Source of the DNA: Rhodoblastus sp963704565
GTDB taxonomy: Bacteria > Pseudomonadota > Alphaproteobacteria > Rhizobiales > Beijerinckiaceae
Length of the DNA stretch: 64,000 nt
Assembly (NCBI GenBank): GCA_963704565.1
Contig: OY969917.1
Coordinates: 3,410,001-3,474,000 of the forward strand
Reading direction: 5' to 3'
In this document: piece by piece, positions 48,721 through 56,562 of the stretch
Layout: every line of letters begins with the position of its first letter
Position numbering within the stretch: the stretch's first letter is position 1
Translations under genes and position numbers: made by a program
Notes under the pieces: generated by a model
What the model was told of the DNA's origin: nothing
The model's input: only the letters and a program-made list of their open reading frames with translations
The model's database searches: none

Positions 48721-49647
48721 TCACGCGCCGCTGGAGCCGAACCGATAGACCGGGATGCCGAGCTTCCTGGCCTTGTCGGCGAGATTGTCCTGAATGCCGG
48801 TGCCGGGGAAGATGATGACGCCGATCGGCATCACGCTGAGCATTTGATCGTTGCGCTTGAAGGGCGCGGCCTTGGCGTGTTTCGTCCAGTCGGGCTTAAA
48901 GGCGATCTGCGGCACCTTGCGACGATCGGCCCAGCACGCGGCGATCTTCTCGGCGCCCTTTGGCGAGCCGCCGTGCAGCAGCACCATATCGGGATGTTTG
49001 GCGCGGATCTGATCGAGCTTGGCCCAAATGAGCTTGTGGTCGGTGCTGTCGCCGCCGGAAAAGGCGATCTTCGGCCCGGCAGGCATCAGCACTTCGGTCT
49101 CCGCACGCTTCTTCGTCGCCAGGAATTCGCGGCTGTCGATCATCGCGGCGGTGAGATTGCGATGGTTGACCATGGAGCCTGCGCGCGGTCGCCAGCTTGA
49201 GCCAGTGTGCCGCTCGAAATGGTCGGCGGCCTGGTCGCGCATCAGCTCGAAAGCGTCGCGGCGTTCGAGGAGGGTTCGCCCTTCGGCGATCAGGCGCTCC
49301 AGCTCGACGGATTTGACCTCACTCCCATCCTGTTCCTTTTGCGAGCGGCGCTGCGCCTGCTCGTTGTCGTCGAGTTCGCGCTCGATCCGGCTCGCGGCGC
49401 GGTGGAAGAGATTGACAGTCGACCAGAGGAGATCGTCGAGGTCGGGCTCGAGGCGTGTGTCCACGAGCGTCGCGATCAGGGCGTCGAAGATGTCGGCGAC
49501 GGCGCCGACGACGCGGTTGCCTTCGGGCAGCGGCCTGGGATCAGGCTCGTCGGCGAAGGGGCGATAGCCATAGAGTTGAAGCTCCTGCAAGACATGCTCG
49601 GTCGGGGAAGAGTTGTGGTGAGGTTCGAAGTCGTCGTGCCTGCTCAT
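48721..49647 (-). CDS. DUF2493 (SLOG/YspA-like) protein
   Basis: 308 residues starting MSRHDDFEPHHNSSPTEHVL. The N-terminal ~170 residues are helical and charged; the C-terminal ~130 are a Rossmann-like DUF2493 domain with IAFSGGDSTDHKLIWAKLDQ, MVLLHGGSPKGAEKIAACWA and VMPIGVIIFPGTG. Such SLOG-related domains bind nucleotides or their derivatives. It is conserved on these ICEs beside the Toprim gene. A perfect 7-bp hairpin spans its stop (48714-48731) but has no T-run. 48543-48720 upstream of it is intergenic with no feature recognised. Confidence 0.85.
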   Translation of the reverse strand: MSRHDDFEPHHNSSPTEHVLQELQLYGYRPFADEPDPRPLPEGNRVVGAVADIFDALIATLVDTRLEPDLDDLLWSTVNLFHRAASRIERELDDNEQAQRRSQKEQDGSEVKSVELERLIAEGRTLLERRDAFELMRDQAADHFERHTGSSWRPRAGSMVNHRNLTAAMIDSREFLATKKRAETEVLMPAGPKIAFSGGDSTDHKLIWAKLDQIRAKHPDMVLLHGGSPKGAEKIAACWADRRKVPQIAFKPDWTKHAKAAPFKRNDQMLSVMPIGVIIFPGTGIQDNLADKARKLGIPVYRFGSSGA

Positions 49648-49768
49648 CGGATGCTCCGTCAATTGGACCGCGACCATCGCGGCCTTCTGGCGACGAAAGC
49701 CCACGGGCGGCACGGGCCTGCACCCGGCGCAAAGCGCCCCGGGCCGAAGCGGAGCGGAGGATGGCAAA

Positions 49769-49831
49769 GGCCGGCTATTTTGGTTCGCGATGGAAAGGCA
49801 GGCCCTGCCTGCCGCCGGAAAATAGTCGGCC
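49769..49831. repeat. Nested palindromes in the 318-bp gap 49648-49965
   Basis: Outer arms GGCCGGCTATTTT (49769-49781) and AAAATAGTCGGCC (49819-49831) pair with one mismatch and enclose an inner 7-bp palindrome AGGCAGG-C-CCTGCCT at 49796-49810. The rest of the gap (49648-49965) has no gene. Such structures can be replication or transcription-control sites; it lies downstream of the Toprim primase gene and upstream of DUF2493. Confidence 0.5.
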
Positions 49832-49965
49832 GGTGCCATTGCCGGGCCGGGCCGTTTGTGGGCCGATCGCCCTCTCGAAGGCCGTGGCGCGGTCCCCTCA
49901 TCGACGGATGAACGCATCCGTACGGGCGTAGTGACGGCGGTTTCCGCCGCCTTCCCCGTTGTCGG

Positions 49966-51006
49966 CTATGCTGCGGAGCCCAAGAAGCGGGCGACATCCT
50001 GCGGAGCGAGTTGCACCCGGACGTTGGCCCGGAGCGCATCGATGTCGAGCTGTCGGAGATCCTCGTTGAAATCCCCGAAGATCGGCGAGAGCGTGATCGC
50101 CTCGATCCCGGCCGCGTTCGCCCGTTCGAGCAGTGCGTCCCGCGCACCGTCGCCTGCCGGATCATTGTCGCGGACGATGTAGAGCCTGCGCAACGTGTCG
50201 GGGAACAGGATGGCGGCAAGGTGGGCTGCGGAGAGAGCGGCTGCCATGCTCATGCCGGGAATGACCTGACGCACCGATAGGACGCTTTCGATGCCTTCGC
50301 CCGCCGCCATGACGTCTCCGGGGATGCCGAAGCGGACGGCGTGCCCGAGCAGGTCGCCCATAGCCTTGCGCTGTGTGCCGATCGGCGCTTTGTCGGAGCC
50401 GTCAGGCGCGAGCCAGGTGCGGTGCGCGCCCGTAATCCTGCCGGAAAGATCGGTGACGGCGGCGATCATCGCCGGCCACGTCTCTGTGGCCTCATGCTCA
50501 TCGGGCCGATAATAGCAGCGCGGATGAAAGCGGAGATTTCCGGTTCCGTGCAAAGCCGTGATTCCGCGTTTGCGCAGATACGTTTCCGCGATCGTGCCAT
50601 GGATCGGCTGCGACATGGCGAAGAGCCGCCGTGCCGCTTCGGAAGAGCCGGAGGGCGCTGGCGTGCTGACGTGCTTCTTCCGCCGTGGTTCCGGTTCGGG
50701 ATGTGGGTGCTTCAGAAAGCGCCGGGCCTCCTGCACGACATCGGCGAAATCGACGAGGCCGAGCGTTTTGCGGATCACGTCGAGCAGATCGCCATTTTCA
50801 CCTGTCGCGCCATCGCGCCATTTACCGGCAGGGCCTTTCCACGAATCCTTCAACCGCACGAACATCGAGCGGCCGGGCGTGTTGCGCACGTCGCCGACCT
50901 GCCAGTAGGCGCCCTGCTTGCGGCCGGCGCCGAGATAATGGCGGCAGACCGCCTCGGCGTGCTGGCCGAGGCGGGCTGCGAGTCCGGAAGCGTCGTGGCG
51001 GGCCAT
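49966..51006 (-). CDS. Toprim-domain primase-like protein (ICE type)
   Basis: 346 residues starting MARHDASGLAARLGQHAEAV. An N-terminal zinc-finger-like/primase region (GRKQGAYWQVGDVRNTPGRS and GENGDLLDVIRKTLGLVDFA) leads to a Toprim domain near residues 235-330 with AAGEGIESVLSVRQ and YIVRDNDPAGDGARDAL, whose Glu and Asp-x-Asp are the metal-binding residues. It may prime replication of the transferred strand. The start overlaps the stop of the upstream helicase by one base (TGATG). Confidence 0.88.
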   Translation of the reverse strand: MARHDASGLAARLGQHAEAVCRHYLGAGRKQGAYWQVGDVRNTPGRSMFVRLKDSWKGPAGKWRDGATGENGDLLDVIRKTLGLVDFADVVQEARRFLKHPHPEPEPRRKKHVSTPAPSGSSEAARRLFAMSQPIHGTIAETYLRKRGITALHGTGNLRFHPRCYYRPDEHEATETWPAMIAAVTDLSGRITGAHRTWLAPDGSDKAPIGTQRKAMGDLLGHAVRFGIPGDVMAAGEGIESVLSVRQVIPGMSMAAALSAAHLAAILFPDTLRRLYIVRDNDPAGDGARDALLERANAAGIEAITLSPIFGDFNEDLRQLDIDALRANVRVQLAPQDVARFLGSAA

Positions 51007-54000
51007 CACGCCGCCTCCCGCTCGGAGACGCGTTCGATCGGATAGTTCTCGATGAGCTTGCCGAGGACCGCCGAGCCGGACGCGTCGACCGGCACGAAGA
51101 AGCGCAGTTTCCACGAGATGATCTCGGTGAAGAGCCCATAGGCGCGCAGGCGCTCGCGCATCGCTTCAGTGAAGCCGGAAAGTTCGATGCGGTTCGCGCC
51201 CATGACGCGGACGCGGCGCAGTTGAAGCCCTTCGGCGAGATCAAGGATCGTCCGCCCGTCGAGCAGCGCGGCATAGGCGTCGTCGCTGGTCAGGCTGGTC
51301 GCTCCATCGGCGGCTGCATTCGCCGCCCATGCCGGCGACACGCGGCGGCCGATGATGCGCTCGCCGTCATCGGTCTGGAGACGATAGACCCGCGTCGATT
51401 CATTCGGCAGGCGTTTCCAAATCGGCAAAAGAAGGCCCGCGACGACATGGATCGTGCTGTCGGTGAACGGCGGCACGTCATCGAGTTCGCGGCTCCAGGC
51501 GCGGGCGAAGGTCTGGCGATCGACCTCCTCCCAATGGCTTTCCGCCATCGCCTTCATCGAGGCATGGTGGTGTTCCATCGGCCGGATCAGACGGACGCGG
51601 CGCTCGATCTCACCATCGTCGAGCATGAGCGAAGGCGCGGGAACCTGCACGGCGGCGCGACCCGAGCGCTCGTTCACGAGCAGCTTGCCGCGGCCGTCAT
51701 CGAGCCAGGCCAGGGCGTCATCGAGCGACATCGGCCGATTGCGCTCGCGCTGGCTGATGGTGAGCAGCCTTGTTTCCGCGCCCGTGGCGGGATGGGTGTA
51801 AATCGTCTTGCGGTCCGTGACGACGAAGCTCTCGGCCGTCAGGGTCTCCAGCCCGATGTCATAGACGCCGCTGGCGATTGCGCCCTGCACCTTGGCGTCG
51901 AGCAACTGCTCGAAGGCGGTGAAGAGGACGCTCTGAAGCTCGATGGTCAGCGCCAGCAGACGGTTGAGGAAGGTCGTGATCGGCGGCAGCTCGTCCTTGA
52001 CGCCGTTCGCATCCATTAGCTTCAGGCCGGTGGCGTTCTCGAAGCGTTTGAGCGAACAGCCGTCGATCTTGCCGCGGACGATCAGGAGATAGAGCTGACG
52101 CAGCGCATCGCGGGCATAGGGACTTTCGAGATTGTCCTCGGGGCGGAACAGACCTTGCCCGCCGGTCTGGCGCTGCCCGCGCGTGATGGCGCCAAGCGTG
52201 TCGAGCCGCCGGGCGATGGTCGAAAGGAAACGCTTCTCCGCCTTGACATCGGTCGCGATCGGCCGGAACAGCGGTGGTTGCGCCTGATTGGTGCGGTTGG
52301 TGCGCCCCAAGCCTTGAATGGCGGCGTCGGCCTTCCAGCCCGGTTCGAGCAGGTAGTGGACGCGCAGACGCTGGTTCTTGGCCGACAAGTCCGCGTGATA
52401 GCTGCGACCGGTGCCGCCGGCGTCAGAGAACACGAGGATGCGCTTCGCGTCATCCATGAAGGCGGCGGTCTCGGCGAGATTCGCGGAGGGCGCGCGGTTC
52501 TCGACGGCGAGCCGGTCGCCCGTGCCGCTCGCGCCGGGCTTGCGTACGATGCGGCGGGAGCGACCCGTCACCTCGGCCACTTGTGTCGCGCCGAAGCGCT
52601 GTACGATCTGGTCGAGCGCGCCGGGCACTGGCGGCAGAGACGCGAGCCGTTCGATCAATTCATCACGGCGGGCGACGGCCTCGCGGCTTTCGACCGGCTG
52701 ACCATCGCGGAAGACCGGCCGGGACGACAGATTGCCCCCAGCATCGGTGAATGGCTCATAGAGCTGCACCGGAAAGCTATGGGCGAGGTAATCGAGAACA
52801 TATTCCCTCGGCGTGATGTCGACGCGCACGTCGTTCCATTCCTCGGTTGGGATCTCCGCGAGGCGGCGCTCCATCAGGGCTTCGCCGGTCGAAACGATCT
52901 GCACGACGGCGGCATGGCCGTCCTCCAGGTCGCGCTCGATCGAGCGGATCAGAGTCGGCGTCTTCATGCTGGTGAGCAGATGGCCGAAGAAGCGCTGCTT
53001 GGTTGACTCGAAGGCCGAGCGTGCGGCGGACTTGGCATGGCGGTTCAGAGTCCCATCCGAGCCGGTGATGTTGGCGGCTTCCATCGCCGCATCGAGGTGG
53101 TTGTGAATGATCGAGAACGCCCCGGCATAGGCGTCGTAGATGCGGCGCTGCTCGTCCGTGAGCCGGTGCTCGACCAGCTCATATTCCACGCCGTCATAGG
53201 AGAGCGAGCGCGAGGTGTAGAGGCCGAGCGAACGCAGATCGCGCGCCAGAACCTCCATGGCCGCGACGCCGCCGTCCTCGATGGCTTCGACGAATTCGGC
53301 GCGGGTGGCGAAGGGGAAATCCTCGCCGCCCCAGAGTCCGAGCCGCTGCGCATAGGCGAGATTGTGGACGGTCGTGGCCCCGGTCGCGGAGACATAGACG
53401 ACGCGGGCGTCCGGCAGCGCATGTTGCAGGCGAAGGCCGGCGCGCCCCTGTTGGGAGGGGGCGACGTCGCCGCGTTCGCTTTTTCCGCCGCCGGCATTCT
53501 GCATGGCATGGCTTTCGTCGAAAATGATCACTCCGTCGAAATCGGAGCCCAACCAATCGACGATTTGCCGGACGCGTGAAACCTTCTCAGCCTTCTCGTC
53601 GGAGCGCAGCGTGGCGTAGGTTGCGAATAGGACGCCTTCCGAAAGCGTGATCGGCTTGCCTTGCGGAAAGCGCGACAGCGGCGTCACCAGCAGGCGCTCC
53701 ATGCCGAGCGCCGACCAATCACGCTGTGCATCCTCGATCAGCTTGTCGGATTTCGAAATCCACACCGCCTTGCGGCGTCCCTGAAGCCAGTTGTCGACGA
53801 TGATGCCGGCCGACTGGCGGCCCTTGCCGGCGCCGGTGCCATCGCCGAGCATGAATCCGCGCCGGAAGCGGACGGCGTTCGCGGCGTCGGCGGGCGCAGC
53901 GCTCACGCAGTCCCAGGTCGCATCGACCGTCCACGATCCCGCGAGATGGTCGCCATGCGCCTCGCCGGCATAGATGACTGTTTCGAGCTGGGCGTCGGAG

Positions 54001-55337
54001 AGCAGCGCGCGGATGTTTGCCGGCAGCATAGGCCGATAGCTGGGCTTGGGCGGCGCGACGCTCGCCATCGCCGCGGATTGCACGAGCTTGGTGGGGTGCG
54101 CCTGAGAGCCGGGAATGCGGATCGACTGCAATCCGTATTCCTCGTAGATCGACTCGGACAGACGCGCGCCCTCGGGCGGCGACCAGTCCACGGTGTCATA
54201 GGCAAGCGGAACACCCTCTGGATCGGTGGTGACAGAGGCCGCCAAGCGTGAGGCCGTTGTGCGCGCGAGATAGCCGCGCACAGTCTTTGGTGGGGCCGAG
54301 GTCGACGCCGCCAGAACGGGCAGCGTGACGGTAAGGCGCGGCGGCACGTGCGCCGCGATCCAGTCGAGCAGCGTAGCGACATCGGGCGCCATGCCCGGCG
54401 AGACCGGGAACATGGCCGGGTCGTCGGCGGGCCGCTTGTCGATGACGGTCAGCCGCGTCGGGAAGGTCGTGCCGTGCTTGACATAGACCGTGCCGGCGAT
54501 CGCGGCGGTGAAGACGACACGGCCGCGCCCCTGCAAGCGGGCGAAGGCGTCGCGCCAGTCCGACATATCCGGGCTGACATTGGCGCCGGTGATCGCAACC
54601 AGCCTGCCGCCGGGCGCGAGACGGTTTAGCGCCGAGGCGATATGCCGGAAACCGGCGTCCTGCACGCGGCCGGCGACATGCGCCATCGCCGAGAATGGCG
54701 GGTTCATCAGCACGACCGAGGGCACGGCAGAGTGGTCGAGGTGATCGTCGATGTGCGCCGCGTCGAAGCGGGTGACGGGAATGGCGGGAAAGAGCGAGGT
54801 CAGCAGATCGGCGCGGGTTTCGGCCAGTTCGTTGAGGATCAGCGAACCGCCCGCCGTCTCCGCGAGGATGGCGAGCAGGCCGGTTCCTGCCGAAGGTTCG
54901 AGCACGCGATCGGTCGGCGCGATCGCCGCCGCCGTCAGGGCGGCGAGGCCCAGCGGCAGCGGCGTGGAGAATTGCTGGAGGGCTTGGCTTTCCTCAGAGC
55001 GACGCGTGTGCGTAGGCAACAACGCGACGATCCGGGTCAGCACGGAAAGCCGTGCAGCCGGAGACGCGGCTTTGCGGAACAGCGCCTTTCCGTATTTGCG
55101 CAGGAACAGGACCGTCGCGACCTCGCACGCCTCATAGGCCGCTTTCCAGTCCCAAGCGCCCGATGCGTCGGAGGCAGCGAAGGCACTTTCCATGGCGCGG
55201 CGCAGGAGCGCGGCGTCGATCCGTTCGCCGTGTTCGAGATGCGGAAGCAGCAGATCCGCGGCGGCAAGGATGGCCGAAGGCGGGGCGAGCGAATGAGACG
55301 CGGCCGGCGCGGCGGCCACAGAAGATAGTGGGTTCAT
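51006..55337 (-). CDS. Fused N6-methylase / strawberry-notch SF2 helicase
   Basis: About 1443 residues. The N-terminal part is a class I methylase with EPSAGTG at 147-153 and NPPF at 212-215. A strawberry-notch-type helicase follows, with Walker A-like GDGTGAGKGRQSAG, the DESH box in VIIFDESHAMQN, VYVSATGATTVHNL, and the C-terminal lobe motif GLGRTNRTNQAQ. The last ~250 residues belong to the Sbno family's C-terminal domain. These proteins are a hallmark of alphaproteobacterial ICEs and may protect the element from host restriction. The ATG at 55337 is the first after a conserved leader. Confidence 0.92.
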   Translation of the reverse strand: MNPLSSVAAAPAASHSLAPPSAILAAADLLLPHLEHGERIDAALLRRAMESAFAASDASGAWDWKAAYEACEVATVLFLRKYGKALFRKAASPAARLSVLTRIVALLPTHTRRSEESQALQQFSTPLPLGLAALTAAAIAPTDRVLEPSAGTGLLAILAETAGGSLILNELAETRADLLTSLFPAIPVTRFDAAHIDDHLDHSAVPSVVLMNPPFSAMAHVAGRVQDAGFRHIASALNRLAPGGRLVAITGANVSPDMSDWRDAFARLQGRGRVVFTAAIAGTVYVKHGTTFPTRLTVIDKRPADDPAMFPVSPGMAPDVATLLDWIAAHVPPRLTVTLPVLAASTSAPPKTVRGYLARTTASRLAASVTTDPEGVPLAYDTVDWSPPEGARLSESIYEEYGLQSIRIPGSQAHPTKLVQSAAMASVAPPKPSYRPMLPANIRALLSDAQLETVIYAGEAHGDHLAGSWTVDATWDCVSAAPADAANAVRFRRGFMLGDGTGAGKGRQSAGIIVDNWLQGRRKAVWISKSDKLIEDAQRDWSALGMERLLVTPLSRFPQGKPITLSEGVLFATYATLRSDEKAEKVSRVRQIVDWLGSDFDGVIIFDESHAMQNAGGGKSERGDVAPSQQGRAGLRLQHALPDARVVYVSATGATTVHNLAYAQRLGLWGGEDFPFATRAEFVEAIEDGGVAAMEVLARDLRSLGLYTSRSLSYDGVEYELVEHRLTDEQRRIYDAYAGAFSIIHNHLDAAMEAANITGSDGTLNRHAKSAARSAFESTKQRFFGHLLTSMKTPTLIRSIERDLEDGHAAVVQIVSTGEALMERRLAEIPTEEWNDVRVDITPREYVLDYLAHSFPVQLYEPFTDAGGNLSSRPVFRDGQPVESREAVARRDELIERLASLPPVPGALDQIVQRFGATQVAEVTGRSRRIVRKPGASGTGDRLAVENRAPSANLAETAAFMDDAKRILVFSDAGGTGRSYHADLSAKNQRLRVHYLLEPGWKADAAIQGLGRTNRTNQAQPPLFRPIATDVKAEKRFLSTIARRLDTLGAITRGQRQTGGQGLFRPEDNLESPYARDALRQLYLLIVRGKIDGCSLKRFENATGLKLMDANGVKDELPPITTFLNRLLALTIELQSVLFTAFEQLLDAKVQGAIASGVYDIGLETLTAESFVVTDRKTIYTHPATGAETRLLTISQRERNRPMSLDDALAWLDDGRGKLLVNERSGRAAVQVPAPSLMLDDGEIERRVRLIRPMEHHHASMKAMAESHWEEVDRQTFARAWSRELDDVPPFTDSTIHVVAGLLLPIWKRLPNESTRVYRLQTDDGERIIGRRVSPAWAANAAADGATSLTSDDAYAALLDGRTILDLAEGLQLRRVRVMGANRIELSGFTEAMRERLRAYGLFTEIISWKLRFFVPVDASGSAVLGKLIENYPIERVSEREAA

Positions 55338-55380
55338 GGGAAGATGCCTGAAGGAGAGCAGAAGAGGGCAAGCCCGCGCG

Positions 55381-55440
55381 ACGCTCTCTCTCGACCGCCC
55401 GGGCTCATCCCGTCCCGGCGGACCTCTTCCTCTCAAAGGC
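55381..55440 (-). promoter_or_regulatory. Shared leader motif upstream of the methylase/helicase gene (weak copy)
   Basis: This leader shares CTCTCTCTCG, CTCA...CCCGTC and CCTCTTCCT (plus-strand reading) with the two stronger copies at 58705-58792 and 60072-60160. The order and spacing are similar but intervening bases differ. It probably marks a common regulatory site of backbone operons. Confidence 0.45.
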
Positions 55441-55487
55441 CGGACATGAAAAAAGTGCCCGACCGTGGGGTGGGCGCTCGTCAGGGT

Positions 55488-55784
55488 CTACTTCCACTGT
55501 CCTTGGGCGATCTCGCAAGCGATCAGCGCGCGCGCTTTGCGCATCAGATCATCGCCACAGATCGCGATGTGGCCGAAGAACCTGGCACGGGCGCCGTGCT
55601 CGGCCCAATCGGCATAGGAGCAATATTCTTGAGCGCCGGCTCGGAAGGCACGCATGTCGCTGGCCCAGTGGTGCTTGGGTTCAACGATGACGGTCATGCC
55701 ATTTTGGGTTTCCGGCCAAGGCAGCGACCGTTCGTGCGGCGGATGTTCACGGTCCGCCGCGAATATGGCCTCCATATCCATCAT
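55488..55784 (-). CDS. Hypothetical ICE protein, 98 aa
   Basis: 98 residues starting MMDMEAIFAADREHPPHERS. The segment MTVIVEPKHHWASDMRAFRA is β-rich, and the end (MRKARALIACEIAQGQWK) is a helix. It is the last of three overlapping small genes between ParB-like and helicase genes. No family identified; conserved-looking position suggests an ICE backbone gene. Confidence 0.65.
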   Translation of the reverse strand: MMDMEAIFAADREHPPHERSLPWPETQNGMTVIVEPKHHWASDMRAFRAGAQEYCSYADWAEHGARARFFGHIAICGDDLMRKARALIACEIAQGQWK

Positions 55785-56047
55785 GGCGCCTCTCCCTGCG
55801 TATCGGGGCGAACGAAACCTTGGGGATCTTCGGGATCCGGCGGCAGGTAAGCGTCATAGGGATTGCCCTCAGCCAGATGACCGAAAGGGGTGAAGACGTA
55901 ATCGCCATTGTCCCGCCCCACGGCGCAAATGACGTATCGGGGGCTGCCCGTTACGGTGTCGAGGCATTCCATCAGGGCGAGGTTGCCGTCGCCCGCTGCG
56001 CGCAACAGCGTCTGGAAATTCGTCCGGGCGAATGAGGGGATGCTCAT
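55781..56047 (-). CDS. DUF6117-like small protein
   Basis: 88 residues starting MSIPSFARTNFQTLLRAAGD. The pattern NFQTLLRAAGDGNLALMEC then DTVTGSPRYVICAVGRDNGD and YVFTPFGHLAEGNPYDAYLP fits DUF6117, common on alphaproteobacterial ICEs. Both ends overlap neighbours by ATGA. Function unknown. Confidence 0.72.
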   Translation of the reverse strand: MSIPSFARTNFQTLLRAAGDGNLALMECLDTVTGSPRYVICAVGRDNGDYVFTPFGHLAEGNPYDAYLPPDPEDPQGFVRPDTQGEAP

Positions 56048-56460
56048 ATCCGGTCTCCCTCGTTGGACATCGTCTCGGCGAGCCAGCCATCGGTGAAGAT
56101 CCAGTCCACGGTCTCGCCTCTGGCGAGATCGAGCACATGCGCGCCGCCGCCGAATCCATCGAGCCGGGGCTTCGAGCAGGTGTTGGCGTATTGAAATCCC
56201 CAGCGGCCCTTGAGGCCGAACTCAGCGGCGCAGCGTTTGACGAACTGGATCAGCCGCTCGGGATCGCCGGTGACGTCATCCCGCATCCAGAGGTTCGTGC
56301 CGCCGTGCTCAGGCTGGATCGACAACAGAAATCCTTCGGAGGGCGGATCTTCCGAGGCGCCTTCGGCGGACAGCGCGTTGTAGAGATCGAGCGCGCGGGC
56401 GGCGTTCTCGGGCGTGCCCACGTCGAGCAGGCACGAGAAATGGGTGGAATAATCGGCCAT
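56044..56460 (-). CDS. Hypothetical ICE protein, 138 aa
   Basis: 138 residues starting MADYSTHFSCLLDVGTPENA. A regular pattern of strands and helices (FLLSIQPEHGGTNLWMRDDV; LIQFVKRCAAEFGLKGRWGF) suggests a compact α/β domain. It is the first of three overlapping small genes and follows a strong terminator of the ParB transcript, so it must have its own promoter. No named family. Confidence 0.7.
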   Translation of the reverse strand: MADYSTHFSCLLDVGTPENAARALDLYNALSAEGASEDPPSEGFLLSIQPEHGGTNLWMRDDVTGDPERLIQFVKRCAAEFGLKGRWGFQYANTCSKPRLDGFGGGAHVLDLARGETVDWIFTDGWLAETMSNEGDRI

Positions 56461-56477
56461 GTCAGGCTCCTGAAACG

Positions 56478-56500
56478 AAAAAGCCCGGCGCGAGGCCGGG
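56478..56500 (-). terminator. Rho-independent terminator of the ParB-like gene
   Basis: On the minus strand CCCGGC-CTCGC-GCCGGG is followed by CTTTTT. It lies 63 bases after the ParB-like stop and just before the next minus-strand gene, an ideal place to end the ParB transcript. Confidence 0.8.
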
Positions 56501-56562
56501 TAGGTTTGGGAATGGATGGCGAAGTCAGCGGAGAGCGTTTGCGCCGCTCTCCGCTGGGGCGA

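Noticed and set aside
48714..48731. Perfect 7-bp hairpin across the DUF2493 stop as a terminator
   Set aside because: No T-run follows on either strand, so there is no good case for rho-independent termination.
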